Shown: positions 11,064 to 20,085, counted from the stretch's first letter. The stretch is DNA of 64,000 bases from Psychromicrobium xiongbiense (GCF_030271165.1 NZ_JASSZH010000001.1:1-64000); one strand, 5' to 3'. Program-made: numbers and translations. Notes: a model not told the origin generated them from the sequence alone.

Positions 11064-11903
11064 ATGCCTGACAACGATTCGATAGAGCGCCTCATCCGCC
11101 GCGCGAACCCGGTGTCGGATGGTCATGAGGTGCCCAGGCCAGCCATGAGCGCCGCGATTGACCGAGGCTCGGTGGAGCTCGCGGAGCCTGATGCAGAAAT
11201 TCTGGAGCTGAACCGTCACGAAGCACGGTCTCGCTTCTCTGCGGCCAATCTGCTGAGAGCGGGAGTTGCCGCTGCAGCTGTGGTGGCGGTGGGTGCGATC
11301 TGGGGAGGTTTTGCGCTGAGTCCGGGCACTGTGAATGCGGGGTCACCAGTGCCGGCCAACGTGTCCGGCTCACCGATGCTCGCCACTCCAACTGCTGCCG
11401 GATTCGCACCGGATGCGACATGCGCTGCACAGACCATGAGCGCCGATCCCTCGTCGTCAGATGTGGCGCGAAGTGTCGCGGAGCATCCGGAGTACTTCAT
11501 GCCTGTCGCGTGCGAAGGGGACTGGGCGATGTTCGTCCGAAGCCGGTCGGGTCAGATCAACCTCCCTCCCGTTGTCGCTGTGCAGACCCTGCCGCCCACA
11601 CCCCCCGGAGGGCAGCCATTTACCGTCACCATGATGTCGGATCAGGGGCCGTACTATTTTGCTCACCGAGAGCAAGGCAGTATGCGGTTCCAGCTCTTTT
11701 TCAGCGCTTTGCCTACCAAAATGGTTTTCTCCGCTGATTCACCCACCGAGGCGCAGGTCCAAGGAAAAGTGTTGCAGGACCAACTTCGGTCATCATGGCT
11801 CCAGCAACTACGGGGCGCCGGAATTCCGGATTCACTGATCTATCAGGTGCCCGAGTTGAAGGCAGAACCAGGGAGTACCACCAATTCACGGGCGGTGCCT
11901 TAG
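11064..11903 (+). CDS. Single-pass membrane protein, partner of the sigma factor
   Basis: A 279-residue protein with a cytoplasmic N-terminus (about 60 residues, MPDNDSIERLIRRANPVSDG), one transmembrane helix (LLRAGVAAAAVVAVGAIWGG, about residues 65-84) and an exported domain of about 190 residues containing two Cys. The topology matches anti-sigma or CU044_5270-like proteins that follow ECF sigma genes. No zinc-binding HxxxCxxC anti-sigma motif is visible, so the anti-sigma role is inferred from position only. The start ATG has GGGGAGGG five bases upstream and lies immediately after the sigma gene stop. Confidence 0.7.
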   Translation: MPDNDSIERLIRRANPVSDGHEVPRPAMSAAIDRGSVELAEPDAEILELNRHEARSRFSAANLLRAGVAAAAVVAVGAIWGGFALSPGTVNAGSPVPANVSGSPMLATPTAAGFAPDATCAAQTMSADPSSSDVARSVAEHPEYFMPVACEGDWAMFVRSRSGQINLPPVVAVQTLPPTPPGGQPFTVTMMSDQGPYYFAHREQGSMRFQLFFSALPTKMVFSADSPTEAQVQGKVLQDQLRSSWLQQLRGAGIPDSLIYQVPELKAEPGSTTNSRAVP

Positions 11904-11916
11904 CCAGGCACCACCC

Positions 11917-11922
11917 TAGACT
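11917..11922 (+). promoter_or_regulatory. -10 box for a leaderless NUDIX gene
   Basis: TAGACT fits the actinobacterial -10 consensus TAnnnT and ends six bases before the ATG at 11929. No Shine-Dalgarno sequence precedes that ATG. This spacing puts transcription start on the start codon. Confidence 0.45.
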
Positions 11923-11928
11923 GTGACC

Positions 11929-12453
11929 ATGCCTGCTGCTCCGGTCGTCCTGCTTTTCCTGCTGCGCAGCGGACTCCAGGGAACGGAAGTCCTGCTCGGT
12001 CTGAAGAAGACGGGCTTCGGCACCGGGAAGATCGTCGGCATCGGCGGTCATGTCGAATCGGGGGAGAGCGCAGTCGAGGCCGCCGTCCGCGAGATGGCGG
12101 AGGAAACCTCGGTGACCGTGCGTCCGTCCGATTGCGAGTTCCGCGGAACAGTCAACTTCCGCTTTCCTGCCCAACCGGACTGGGATATGGATACCGCCGT
12201 CTTTGTCAGCAAGGCTTGGACCAGTCAGCCGGTTGAGACGGAGGAAATCGCGCCGGCCTGGTACCCACTGACCGCGCTTCCGCTCGGAAAGATGTGGCAG
12301 GACGCAGCCCACTGGCTACCGGCCCTGATCGGCCACGACACAGCAGCGGACACTGAGTCGGACACGCAAGCGGACGATGGCGCAGCTCAGCACTTCACGA
12401 TTGTCATGGCAGCGGACAACGAAGGGGTGGACCGGGTCGAGTCCCGCAGCTGA
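11929..12453 (+). CDS. MutT/MTH1-like NUDIX hydrolase
   Basis: A 174-residue NUDIX protein. The sequence LLGLKKTGFGTGKIVGIGGHVESGESAVEAAVREMAEETSVTV contains a complete NUDIX box (G-x5-E-x7-REM-x-EE) and the KK.GFG.G text typical of MTH1/8-oxo-dGTPase-like enzymes. It probably hydrolyses oxidised purine nucleotides. The last 40 residues are Asp/Thr/Ala-rich and unlikely to be part of the fold. There is no SD; the ATG is probably the transcription start. A GTG two codons upstream is in frame. Confidence 0.85.
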   Translation: MPAAPVVLLFLLRSGLQGTEVLLGLKKTGFGTGKIVGIGGHVESGESAVEAAVREMAEETSVTVRPSDCEFRGTVNFRFPAQPDWDMDTAVFVSKAWTSQPVETEEIAPAWYPLTALPLGKMWQDAAHWLPALIGHDTAADTESDTQADDGAAQHFTIVMAADNEGVDRVESRS

Positions 12454-13048
12454 ATGCGACTGACCTGATCGCTGGGGAGGATCGCACCAGCAGCGACAAT
12501 GCGGGGGAATCAGCAAGGGATTAGTCTGCTTGGGCAGCTAGAAGGCCTCCATGATCTCCGCTAGAAGGCGGGTGCCAAGGGTGCTAGCCGTTGCCCGGCC
12601 CGAGACGACAGGTTCTACTATTCGTGCTGAGAACTAGCCAGATGGTGAGCACACTACGGCAATACGAGAAGAGCCTTGTCGGTTGCCTGGACATCGGGGC
12701 GGGTCACCGGTTGCGCGGTAGCGATAAGCTTCGCACGATACTGACCGGATTGCGGATGCTCGTTCCGGTTGGGGCACGTCTGGCCCCGGCTGGTGATCCC
12801 CGCATGTAGGTGTTTCCTGGGATACAAGAACCGAGCAAGACCGGCTCAGGACAGCAGTTCAGGATCTATACGAAGTGCTGATGGCAATGGGCAAGCTGAC
12901 AGAAATCTGACAATATACACACTATGTGCTGTGAATTTTCACAATAACCTTGAATAACAATTGACTACATAGTAGTTTCAAATCAAGCCTGAAAGAGTCA
13001 GGATTGAGAGCGATCGACTGTTGTTCTCGAGTTTTAGGGAGTTTTGAT
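12454..13048. other. Gene-poor stretch, 595 bp
   Basis: No convincing coding sequence was found. The left half is GC-rich and holds only overlapping short frames without start signals. From about 12,850 the composition turns AT-rich, continuing into the secreted-protein genes. The right end holds a TGTGAA/TTCACA dyad and several AT-rich hexamers that could be promoter elements for the gene at 13049. Confidence 0.5.
12930..12943. promoter_or_regulatory. CRP/GlxR-like inverted repeat
   Basis: TGTGAA-TT-TTCACA is a six-base inverted repeat with a two-base centre, about 105 bp upstream of the first secreted-protein gene. It resembles the CRP/GlxR half-sites TGTGA/TCACA, but the spacing between TGTGA and TCACA is 4 instead of 6. 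It may be an activator or repressor site; only the dyad is certain. Confidence 0.35.
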
Positions 13049-13408
13049 GTGAGAGTATTTAGGAGAATTTCATTCGTCCTTGCTGTGATGTTATTTCTAG
13101 GGTTCGCGGGATCTGCCACAGCTTCTGCTTCACAGGTTCCGGGCGCTGGGGAGTTGGAGTTTTCGAGTGTTCCAGCTCCTTCGATGTCTATCCAGGCTCC
13201 CGCCGTCGCACTAGTTTGGTGGCTTAAATCGGACAACTACTTCAATAATCTGGATTGCAGGACCGCGGCGTTTGAGTGGATGAACTTTCATAACGGAAGC
13301 GGCGCGATTCGTGACTACGAGTGCATTCAAAATCAATATGGGCAGAATAATCCGGGTCAATGGTCGCTGTGGTTCCTGGCGCCGGACAGCGCATATCCGC
13401 CGTTCTGA
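13049..13408 (+). CDS. Small secreted protein, copy 1 of a tandem pair
   Basis: A 119-residue preprotein. The start GTG has AGGGAG seven bases upstream; an ATG/GTG start further 5' would place charged residues before the signal peptide and is less likely. The signal sequence is VRVFRRISFVLAVMLFLGFAG with probable cleavage after ATASA. The mature part (about 95 residues) has exactly two Cys and ends in NPGQWSLWFLAPDSAYPPF. It shares a C-terminal domain with the gene at 13653: WW then Y, C.xAAF, DY.C, QN, NPG.WSLW..APD..YP. Family and function are unrecognised; a secreted bacteriocin-like or inhibitor-like role is possible. Codon composition is more AT-rich than its neighbours. Confidence 0.75.
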   Translation: MRVFRRISFVLAVMLFLGFAGSATASASQVPGAGELEFSSVPAPSMSIQAPAVALVWWLKSDNYFNNLDCRTAAFEWMNFHNGSGAIRDYECIQNQYGQNNPGQWSLWFLAPDSAYPPF

Positions 13409-13652
13409 CACCATTCCGGAGTCTCTCGTGTCAGAATCGGGGTGCAATGCTTTGATCGACAGCGTTTTGTGGTCATTGTATAGCAGGAGCCTTTTTGTGG
13501 CGCATGTAGCGCAAGTGTCTTACGGGTTCGGCTACCTCGGGCTCAATCTTGCGGGATTCGGTTGACCAGTTCCAACATCCATGACTTTATCTCGGGCACG
13601 AGAAGTTTATTCTTCTCCAGGGGGTCAGAATTCTTGAAGGAGAGAAGGATTC

Positions 13653-14009
13653 GTGAAAAAAATAATAAGACTGTTTACCTGCATTGCTGCAAGCATCTCA
13701 TTGGCGCTCCTAGGTGGTGGGGGTGCTTCGGCGGCGACGCCTGTTCATTCAACGCAGATTGCTGGAGTGGTGCCTTCGTCGCTGACGTCCAGCACAATCG
13801 TCTCGCCACAGGTCGCATATATTTGGTGGATCTGGGAAGACTACTATTACACTGAAGCTACCTGTGAGGCGGCGGCATTCTATGTGGTATCAACACACGC
13901 CTATATTCATGACTATAAGTGCTATCAGAACGACCTAAACAGTGCGATTAATCCTGGGCGATGGTCGTTGTGGGTGTGGGCGCCAGATGGCACTTACCCA
14001 CTGCACTGA
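13653..14009 (+). CDS. Small secreted protein, copy 2 of a tandem pair
   Basis: A 118-residue preprotein starting at GTG (read as Met) with GAGAGAAGGA just upstream. The signal peptide is MKKIIRLFTCIAASISLALLG, with probable cleavage after GGASA. The mature domain is very aromatic (AYIWWIWEDYYYTEATC). It aligns with copy 1 across the whole C-terminal half, including both conserved Cys and NPGRWSLWVWAPDGTYP. The signal peptide itself has an additional Cys. The linker between signal and domain (PVHSTQIAGVVPSSLTSS) differs between copies, so they are diverged duplicates, not a recent duplication. Neither copy has a neighbouring maturation or immunity gene I can identify. Confidence 0.78.
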   Translation: MKKIIRLFTCIAASISLALLGGGGASAATPVHSTQIAGVVPSSLTSSTIVSPQVAYIWWIWEDYYYTEATCEAAAFYVVSTHAYIHDYKCYQNDLNSAINPGRWSLWVWAPDGTYPLH

Positions 14010-14030
14010 TTTTTCCAGGAGAGCGAACCC

Positions 14031-14624
14031 ATGAGGAGGGCTGGAGTTATGAGGCTGACTGCCGTCCATAATGGTGATGCTGTCCTGACTATCGGCCGGT
14101 TGTTCGTCAATGACGAAGGCGAGTACTTCATTCGCCCTCGTCGAACCCCTTACGATGAGACCCTCTCTGAAGAACAGCAGCGAGACCATGACAGCACCAG
14201 CTCGAAGGTGAGAGTGTTCAGTGCCGATTTGTTGCCGGACCGGTCTAGCCGCATTGGTCAGTGGGTGAAGCTGGTTTCCACCTTCCATGACGGGTCCCTG
14301 GATGCGCTGTCAGCCACCCCCGTGACCGGACCGTTTGTCGACTCCTGGTCGGTTCACCCCTCGATGCGGCGGAGTGACGTGGACCCATTGAGTGTGGGCT
14401 GGTATCTCACGAAAGAGCGAAAGAGTCACCTTCAATCCCTAACAACGGTGGTTTTGGCGCACTCCAAGGAATGGACGATGGTTTCTTTCGGACTCAGCGG
14501 AACCAGTGCAGGAGGCCTGACTGTGAGTCTTAGTGTGCAGTGGGTGACGGACGGCCTCGCTGCCTGGGCTGCTGACGTCAGCGAGGATGACCTATCGGTC
14601 CACTCCTTCATCAACCCGGTCTGA
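14031..14624 (+). CDS. Hypothetical cytoplasmic protein
   Basis: A 197-residue soluble protein without signal or membrane segments. The ATG at 14031 has AGGAGAG seven bases upstream. It begins 21 bases after the second secreted-protein gene, so it may belong to the same transcript and could be relevant to it (for instance protection or regulation), but nothing in the sequence proves that. It contains mixed beta text (AVLTIGRLFVNDEGEYFIRP, WTMVSFGLSGTSAGGLTVSLSVQW). I do not recognise the family. It converges with prpC. Confidence 0.65.
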   Translation: MRRAGVMRLTAVHNGDAVLTIGRLFVNDEGEYFIRPRRTPYDETLSEEQQRDHDSTSSKVRVFSADLLPDRSSRIGQWVKLVSTFHDGSLDALSATPVTGPFVDSWSVHPSMRRSDVDPLSVGWYLTKERKSHLQSLTTVVLAHSKEWTMVSFGLSGTSAGGLTVSLSVQWVTDGLAAWAADVSEDDLSVHSFINPV

Positions 14625-14641
14625 TGCCAGAGATGCCGCTC

Positions 14642-15754
14642 TCAGAGATGCCGCTCCGCTACGCCGTTGTAGGCGCTCAATGGCCGGATCAGGGAGTTTG
14701 ACGCCGCCTGCTCCATCACATGTGCACTCCAGCCGGTGATCCTGGCGGCCACAAACAGGGGGGTGAAGGTCGGGGTGGCGAAGCCCATCAGATGGTACGT
14801 CGGCCCGGCAGGGTAATCCAGATTCGGCTTGATGTTCTTCGCCGTACCCATCGCCTCCTCCAAGCCGGTGTACAGCTCCAGCAGATCAGGGCGCTGGTAG
14901 TGCTCCACCATCTTCTCCAGCGCGCCGCGCATGGTGGGTACCCGGGAGTCACCGTTCTTGTACACCCGGTGACCGAAGCCCATGATCTTCTTTTTCTGCG
15001 CCAGCGCATCCTGCAGCCAGGCGGCAGGATCGACTCCGGTGCTCTGGATCTCTTCGAAGGTATGCATCACGGCCTCGTTGGCACCGCCATGCAGCGGGCC
15101 CTTGAGCGCGCCGATGGCGGCCGTCACGGCCGAATGCAAATCCGAGAGAGTGGAGGTCACCACGCGCGCCGTGAAGGTCGACGCGTTGAACGAGTGCTCG
15201 GCGTACAGAATCATCGACACGTTGAAGGCCTCCACCACCTCCGGCGCAGCCTCCTCACCGAACGTCATCCAGAGGAAGTTGGCCGAGTAGCCCAGATCCT
15301 CCCGCGGCGGCACCGCGGGCAGCCCAGTCCGGCGTCGTTGGTCATAGGCCACCACGGCGGGCATCGCAGCGAACAATTCCTGGGCCTTGCGCAGGTTCGC
15401 CTCCGGGGAGGAATCCTCTGCCAACGGATGGTTGGCGCCGATCACGGACGTGGCGGTCCGGCAGACATCCATCGGGTGGCAGGTCAGCGGCAGCAGGTCG
15501 ATGGCGGCCTTCACCCGGCTGTCCGGAGCGCGATTGGCTCGCTCCGTCGCTTCGAACTCGGTCAGCTCCGCCTCGGAAGGCAACTCGCCCTTCCAGAGCA
15601 GCAGCGCCACCTCTTCAAAACTCTTCTGTGCGGCCAGCTCCTGCACCGGGTAGCCGCGGTACAGCAAGGAATTGCTCTCCGGATTGACCTTGGAAATCGC
15701 GGTGTAGTCGACGACGACGCCGGCCAGGCCCTTTCGAATCTCCTGCTCGCTCAT
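14642..15754 (-). CDS. prpC: 2-methylcitrate synthase
   Basis: A 370-residue citrate-synthase-family enzyme. It has LKGPLHGGANEAVM (catalytic His), MGFGHRVYKNGDSR (second His) and a C-terminal Asp/Arg region, and is short like bacterial type-I/methylcitrate synthases. It condenses propionyl-CoA with oxaloacetate. Its place after prpD and prpB decides for methylcitrate over citrate synthase. The ATG at 15754 has AAGGAG 10 bases upstream. A second ATG three codons earlier (15763) sits directly on the SD and was not preferred. Upstream in-frame sequence is arginine-rich noise inside prpB. Confidence 0.9.
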   Translation of the reverse strand: MSEQEIRKGLAGVVVDYTAISKVNPESNSLLYRGYPVQELAAQKSFEEVALLLWKGELPSEAELTEFEATERANRAPDSRVKAAIDLLPLTCHPMDVCRTATSVIGANHPLAEDSSPEANLRKAQELFAAMPAVVAYDQRRRTGLPAVPPREDLGYSANFLWMTFGEEAAPEVVEAFNVSMILYAEHSFNASTFTARVVTSTLSDLHSAVTAAIGALKGPLHGGANEAVMHTFEEIQSTGVDPAAWLQDALAQKKKIMGFGHRVYKNGDSRVPTMRGALEKMVEHYQRPDLLELYTGLEEAMGTAKNIKPNLDYPAGPTYHLMGFATPTFTPLFVAARITGWSAHVMEQAASNSLIRPLSAYNGVAERHL

Positions 15755-15755
15755 A

Positions 15756-16700
15756 TCAGTCATTCTCCTTCGACGTCGACGCCACTCCCTGCTGACTGTA
15801 CTGCGCGGGCACGGCAAAATTGAAGACTGCAGAGTCGAAATGGTTGTAGCCCTGGTAATCCACCAGCTCGTAGAGCCGGGCCCTGGTCTGCATCTGATCG
15901 ACCACCGGCTGTTGGGTACCGTACGCCGCAATGGCCTCCAGCGTCCGCTCGGCCGCCCCCATGGCGCTGCGCAGAAGTGTCACCGGGTAGATGACCATAT
16001 TGATGCCCACGCCGGAGAGCTGCTCCGCCGTGAAGAGCTCGCTCTTGCCGAACTCGGTCATATTCGCCAGGATCGGCACATCCACGGCTGCCCGGATCGC
16101 TGCGAAATCCTCGAGCGTGTGCATGGCTTCGGGGAAGATGGCGTCCGCACCGGCATCGACCAGGGCTTTGGCCCGGTACACGGCCGCAGCGGTACCCTCC
16201 ATCGCAGCCACATCGGTCCGTGCCATGATCAGGAAGTTCTCATCCCGTCGCGCGTCGGCTGCGGCCCGGATGCGCTTGAGCGCGGTGTCCAGATCCACCA
16301 CGGCCTTCCCATCGAGGTGGCCGCAGCGCTTGGGGTTGATCTGGTCTTCAATATGCAGCCCGGCCAGCCCTGCGTCCTCGAATTCCTGGACGCTGCGGGC
16401 CACGTTCATCGGCTCGCCAAAACCCGTGTCCGCATCCACGATCGCGGGAAGGTCAGTCATCCTGGCGATCTGTTGTGCCCGCCCGGCCACCTCGGTCAGC
16501 GTGGTCAGGCCGATATCCGGTAGGCCCAGATCTGCCGAAAGGACCGCTCCGGAGATGTACACGCCGTCGAAGCCCTTGTCCTGAATGAGCCGGGCGGAGA
16601 GCGGGTTGAAGGCTCCGGGGAACTGCTGGAGCTTTCCGGAAGCCAGCAGGGCGCGCAGTGTGATCCGCTTCTGTGCCGCAGTGGTTTTGGCGTACAGCAT
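15756..16700 (-). CDS. prpB: Methylisocitrate lyase
   Basis: A 314-residue member of the isocitrate lyase/PEP mutase family. The active-site loop is DQINPKRCGHLDGK (K-R-C-G-H signature, about residue 125), preceded by VDADTGFG with the metal-binding Asp. It cleaves 2-methylisocitrate to succinate and pyruvate, the last step of propionate breakdown. Its ATG overlaps the prpD stop (ATGA) and its own stop lies within the prpC ribosome-binding region, so translation along GntR-prpD-prpB-prpC is coupled. Confidence 0.94.
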   Translation of the reverse strand: MLYAKTTAAQKRITLRALLASGKLQQFPGAFNPLSARLIQDKGFDGVYISGAVLSADLGLPDIGLTTLTEVAGRAQQIARMTDLPAIVDADTGFGEPMNVARSVQEFEDAGLAGLHIEDQINPKRCGHLDGKAVVDLDTALKRIRAAADARRDENFLIMARTDVAAMEGTAAAVYRAKALVDAGADAIFPEAMHTLEDFAAIRAAVDVPILANMTEFGKSELFTAEQLSGVGINMVIYPVTLLRSAMGAAERTLEAIAAYGTQQPVVDQMQTRARLYELVDYQGYNHFDSAVFNFAVPAQYSQQGVASTSKEND

Positions 16701-18229
16701 CAGAACAGCCCCTGGGTGGCGCCGGTGATGACGAAGCCGTCTTTGGCCCGGATGTTCAGCTGGTCCAGCTCACCGGCCTGGAGCTCGGGCAGGCGCTCGA
16801 CGGCGGCCAGGAACCGATCCAGCTCGGCCTCTTCCACGGCGCCGTCGTTCCCGGACCTCAGGGCCAGCGCACGCAGCTTGGCGATGTAGTTTGCCCGGGC
16901 GAAGGGCCGTGCGCCGAGCGGATGGGCGTCGGCTACCGCGATCTCATCGACAATCCTGCGGCCGTCGGTCAGTTCGATCTCGACCCGGCCGCCAAAGGCC
17001 TTTTCTGTCGGGTCCAGCGAGTGGTAGCGACGCGTCCACTCGGCGTCCTCCGCGGTGGTGATTGTGTTCCACAAGGCCACCGTGTCCGGGCGCTGAGCGC
17101 GCTCCGGCGTGTAGGAATCCACGTGATGCCAGCTGCCGTCCTGCAGCGCCACCGCGAAGATGTAGGGGATCGAGTGGTCCAGAGTTTCCCGGGAGGCCGT
17201 GGGGTCATACTTCTGCGGGTCATTGGCCCCGGAGCCGATCACATAGTGCGTGTGGTGGCTGGTGTGGAGCACGATGCCGGCCACCTGCCTGGGGTCCGCC
17301 AGTTCCGGATGTTCGCCGTGGAGTTTGCGCGCCAGGTCGATCCAGGCCTGCGCCTGATACTCGGCGGAATGCTCCTTGGTGTAGGAATCCAGAATGGCGC
17401 GCTTGGCCTCACCGGGTTCGGGAAGTGGCACCTCGTAGGAGGCATCCGGGCCGTCCAGCAGCCAGGCGATGACGCCGTCCTCGCCTTCGTAGATCGGCTC
17501 GGGGGAGGTCTGACCGCGCATCGCCCGGTCCACGGCCTCAATGGCCATCTTTCCGGCAAAGGCAGGAGCGTAGGCCTTCCAGGTGGAGATCTGCCCCTTC
17601 CGGGATTGCCGGGTGGCGGTGGTGGTGTGCAGGGCCTGGCCCACCGCCTGGAAAATGGTCTCCGCATCCAGCCCGAGCAGGGTTCCGATGCCGGCCGCAG
17701 CAGAGGGGCCGAGGTGCGCCACATGGTCGATCTTGTGCCGGTGCAGGCTGATCGCCTTGACCAGGTCGATCTGGATCTCGTAGCCGGTCGCCAGACCGCG
17801 GATCAGGTCTTTTCCGCTGCGGCCCGTGTGCTGGGCGACGGCCAGAATCGGCGGGATGTTGTCACCCGGGTGCGAGTATTCGGCGGCGAGGAAAGTGTCA
17901 TGGTAGTCCAGTTCCCGGACCGCGACGCCGTTGGCGAAGGCGGCCCATTCCGGGCTGGAGACTTCGGTGATACCGAAGATCCCCGATCCTCTGCCGTGAG
18001 CGGATACCGGATGCGCCAGCGCCTGATCCCGAGCGGCCACAATGGGAGCGCGGTTCAGCGAGGCGATGGCCACCGAGGCGTTGTCGATGATCCGGTTGAT
18101 GATCATCTCGGTGACCTGGTCCTCCACAGCAACCGGGTCCACGGCGACCTGGGCGATCTTGAAGGCGAGCTGCTCTGCACGGGGAAGATTTTCCTCGCTG
18201 GTGTAGACCCGGACGTGCTGGTTTTTCAT
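16700..18229 (-). CDS. prpD: 2-methylcitrate dehydratase
   Basis: A 509-residue MmgE/PrpD-family protein. It dehydrates 2-methylcitrate to 2-methyl-cis-aconitate in the methylcitrate cycle. Recognisable segments include [22 protein letters not shown], the [27 protein letters not shown] block typical of the family, and the C-terminal [12 protein letters not shown]. The length is normal. The start ATG overlaps the stop of the GntR gene. No methylaconitase/AcnD genes are nearby, consistent with the PrpD route. Confidence 0.94.
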   Translation of the reverse strand: MKNQHVRVYTSEENLPRAEQLAFKIAQVAVDPVAVEDQVTEMIINRIIDNASVAIASLNRAPIVAARDQALAHPVSAHGRGSGIFGITEVSSPEWAAFANGVAVRELDYHDTFLAAEYSHPGDNIPPILAVAQHTGRSGKDLIRGLATGYEIQIDLVKAISLHRHKIDHVAHLGPSAAAGIGTLLGLDAETIFQAVGQALHTTTATRQSRKGQISTWKAYAPAFAGKMAIEAVDRAMRGQTSPEPIYEGEDGVIAWLLDGPDASYEVPLPEPGEAKRAILDSYTKEHSAEYQAQAWIDLARKLHGEHPELADPRQVAGIVLHTSHHTHYVIGSGANDPQKYDPTASRETLDHSIPYIFAVALQDGSWHHVDSYTPERAQRPDTVALWNTITTAEDAEWTRRYHSLDPTEKAFGGRVEIELTDGRRIVDEIAVADAHPLGARPFARANYIAKLRALALRSGNDGAVEEAELDRFLAAVERLPELQAGELDQLNIRAKDGFVITGATQGLF

Positions 18230-18915
18230 GGTGTGGATCCTTGTCTGTCGGTGGACGGCAGCCCCTGGAGGATGTGCTGCAGGGAATTGTTCAGATGGAC
18301 TACGGTGCTGGCAGCGGCCAGCCGGGGGTTTCCTGCCGCGATGGCCCTGGCGATGGCGGCATGCTCAGCGGCGGTCTCGGCCAGCCGGTCCGGGTGCTCC
18401 TGTGCCATCCTGCGGGCTCGGGCCAGCAGTGGCCGCAGCGTGTTCAGGGTCGCCGCCAGCCGGGCGTTCCCGCAGTGCTGGTTGAGGGCGGCATCGAGCT
18501 CTGCGGAGAGTTGGTAGTAGGCCTCGGTGGAGGCATGCGTGGAGCTGGTCTGCTGGGCCAGATTCTGCTGGGCCAGATTCTTTTGGGCCAGGCGGAATCG
18601 CTGCGCCAGGCCCTCGAAAACGGTGGGATCGCCGCGTTGGGCTGCCAATTCGGCGGCCTTGACTTCCAGCGTCTCCCGGAGTTCGTAGAGTTCGCGGACC
18701 GCGTCGAGAGAGACCTCGGTGACAACGACGCCGCGGCCGCCTTTCGCCGTCGTGAGTCCTTCTGCACTGAGCCGGGCCAGGGCTTCACGGATGGGAGTGC
18801 GGCTCACTCCGAGACGTTCGGAGAGCTCCACCTCGGCGAGCAGGGTGCCGGGAGCGATCCGCCAGGCCACGATGTCCTGGTGGAGCGACTGGTAAGCCTT
18901 CTCGCTCGCTCGCAT
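18226..18915 (-). CDS. GntR-family (FadR/FCD) regulator of the prp operon
   Basis: A 229-residue regulator with an N-terminal winged helix (residues about 8-75: [46 protein letters not shown]) and a C-terminal FCD-type all-helical effector domain. It is the first gene of the prp transcript, so it probably autoregulates and senses a pathway intermediate such as methylcitrate or propionyl-CoA. The effector is inference. The ATG has no SD, and a TACAAT -10 box lies six bases upstream, so it is probably leaderless. Two GTATAC-centred boxes lie upstream. Residues around 112-130 hold a short QNLAQ repeat. Confidence 0.88.
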   Translation of the reverse strand: MRASEKAYQSLHQDIVAWRIAPGTLLAEVELSERLGVSRTPIREALARLSAEGLTTAKGGRGVVVTEVSLDAVRELYELRETLEVKAAELAAQRGDPTVFEGLAQRFRLAQKNLAQQNLAQQTSSTHASTEAYYQLSAELDAALNQHCGNARLAATLNTLRPLLARARRMAQEHPDRLAETAAEHAAIARAIAAGNPRLAAASTVVHLNNSLQHILQGLPSTDRQGSTP

Positions 18916-18921
18916 GAATCG

Positions 18922-18982
18922 ATTGTATACATAAAGGGTATCTATGGCGATGAAGTGTGAAAATGGTTTAGCTGTGTATACG
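18922..18982 (-). promoter_or_regulatory. prp operon promoter with two GntR-type boxes
   Basis: TGTATACA (18924-18931) is a perfect palindrome that overlaps a minus-strand -10 box TACAAT (complement at 18922-18927), six bases before the GntR ATG. A second box, TGTATACG, lies at 18975-18982, 51 bp away. GntR/FadR-type regulators commonly bind such TnGTATACnA dyads. Binding at the first box would block the promoter. Confidence 0.6.
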
Positions 18983-19044
18983 TGGGGCGATCCTGCGAGC
19001 AGGCTGGCCGGTGACGCGCGGCATCATGTACCCCGTCGATCAGG

Positions 19045-20040
19045 CTACTCGCTGGCCTGGTTGACTCGATTGGCTGAGCCCGCGGCGGCCCACTGCAGTG
19101 GCACGGCCACCCGTTGATGCAGAGGAGCCGATTCGGCCTGGCCGGTCAGTCTGCCCAGCAGTGCCTGCATGGCCGTCTCGCCGACCCGGTCGGCATCGAC
19201 CTTGAGCGCGGTGATATCCAGTCCGGCCAGGGTGTCTATGGCAAGGTCGTCCGCGCTGGCCACCAGGAGGCCTTCCGGGATAGAGCCTCCCTGACGTTGG
19301 AGTTCAAAGAGCAAGCCCAGGGAGATGGCGCTGGCGTAGACCACCACCGCGGTGGCTCCGGTTCCCGTCAGCTGGCGGGCCACCTCGGCACCGGCGGAGA
19401 AGACCGGCGGCAGGGGGCCGATGACGTCGATGGCGCAATTCGCTCCGGCGGCCTCTCTGACCGCAGCGAGGCGCCGCTGGTCCATCCAGGAGCCCGCCGG
19501 CCCGCTGACATAAGCGATTCGCCGATGCCCGGCTGTCACCAGCCCCGCGACCAGCTCCCGCAGAGCGGTAGGGGTATCCGCGATGACCGAGGGGATACCC
19601 TCCACCACGCGGTCCACGGTCACGAGCGGTTTCAACTGGGCCAGGGTCTTCAGGAAGGCCTCCGAGGCGCGCGGCGAGGCGAGGACAAAGCCATCGACTT
19701 GCTCGGCCAGACGCAACAGGCGCTGCTGTTCGATCTCGGTACCGGCCTCCAGTACATTGACCGTGGCATGTAGGTCACCCAGCTCCGCAGCGCGCTGGGC
19801 TCCCTGAATGATGGGGGTGAAGAAGCTGTTCTCCAGAGTGGGGACCACCACGGCCACCAGGCCTGTTGCACCCTTGGCCAGGGCCCGGGCGGCACGATTG
19901 GCGGTGAAGCCCAGTGCCGCAGCGGCATCGACGACGCGATCGCGCGTTGAGGGGGCAAGCAGTTGAGGCTGATTGAGCGCCCGCGAGGCGGTCGCCTTGG
20001 ATACACCAGCCCGCCGGGCGACATCGGCCAAAGTCACCAT
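19045..20040 (-). CDS. LacI-family transcriptional regulator
   Basis: A 331-residue repressor. The LacI helix-turn-helix is at residues 3-24 (TLADVARRAGVSKATASRALN), followed by the hinge helix (RAARALAKG) and a periplasmic-binding-protein-like ligand domain (TGLVAVVVPTLENSFFTPII...). The ATG at 20040 begins exactly at the HTH; an upstream in-frame start would add 21 unrelated residues. It is divergent from the nucleoside transport operon, with a perfect 28-bp palindrome between them, so it very probably represses that operon and itself. The ligand is probably a nucleoside or base. Confidence 0.9.
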   Translation of the reverse strand: MVTLADVARRAGVSKATASRALNQPQLLAPSTRDRVVDAAAALGFTANRAARALAKGATGLVAVVVPTLENSFFTPIIQGAQRAAELGDLHATVNVLEAGTEIEQQRLLRLAEQVDGFVLASPRASEAFLKTLAQLKPLVTVDRVVEGIPSVIADTPTALRELVAGLVTAGHRRIAYVSGPAGSWMDQRRLAAVREAAGANCAIDVIGPLPPVFSAGAEVARQLTGTGATAVVVYASAISLGLLFELQRQGGSIPEGLLVASADDLAIDTLAGLDITALKVDADRVGETAMQALLGRLTGQAESAPLHQRVAVPLQWAAAGSANRVNQASE

Positions 20041-20085
20041 TGCGTCACACCCTTCCCTGACGGCGTCGTCATTGTGTACTCTGTC

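Noticed and set aside
12591..12809. 72-codon plus-strand frame in the gene-poor stretch
   Set aside because: No SD or -10 signal, no protein-like pattern, and overlapping alternative frames of similar length.
16673..18517. 614-codon plus-strand open frame across prpD
   Set aside because: Shadow of prpD and the GntR gene; composition is Gly/Val/Arg/Asp repetition without motifs.
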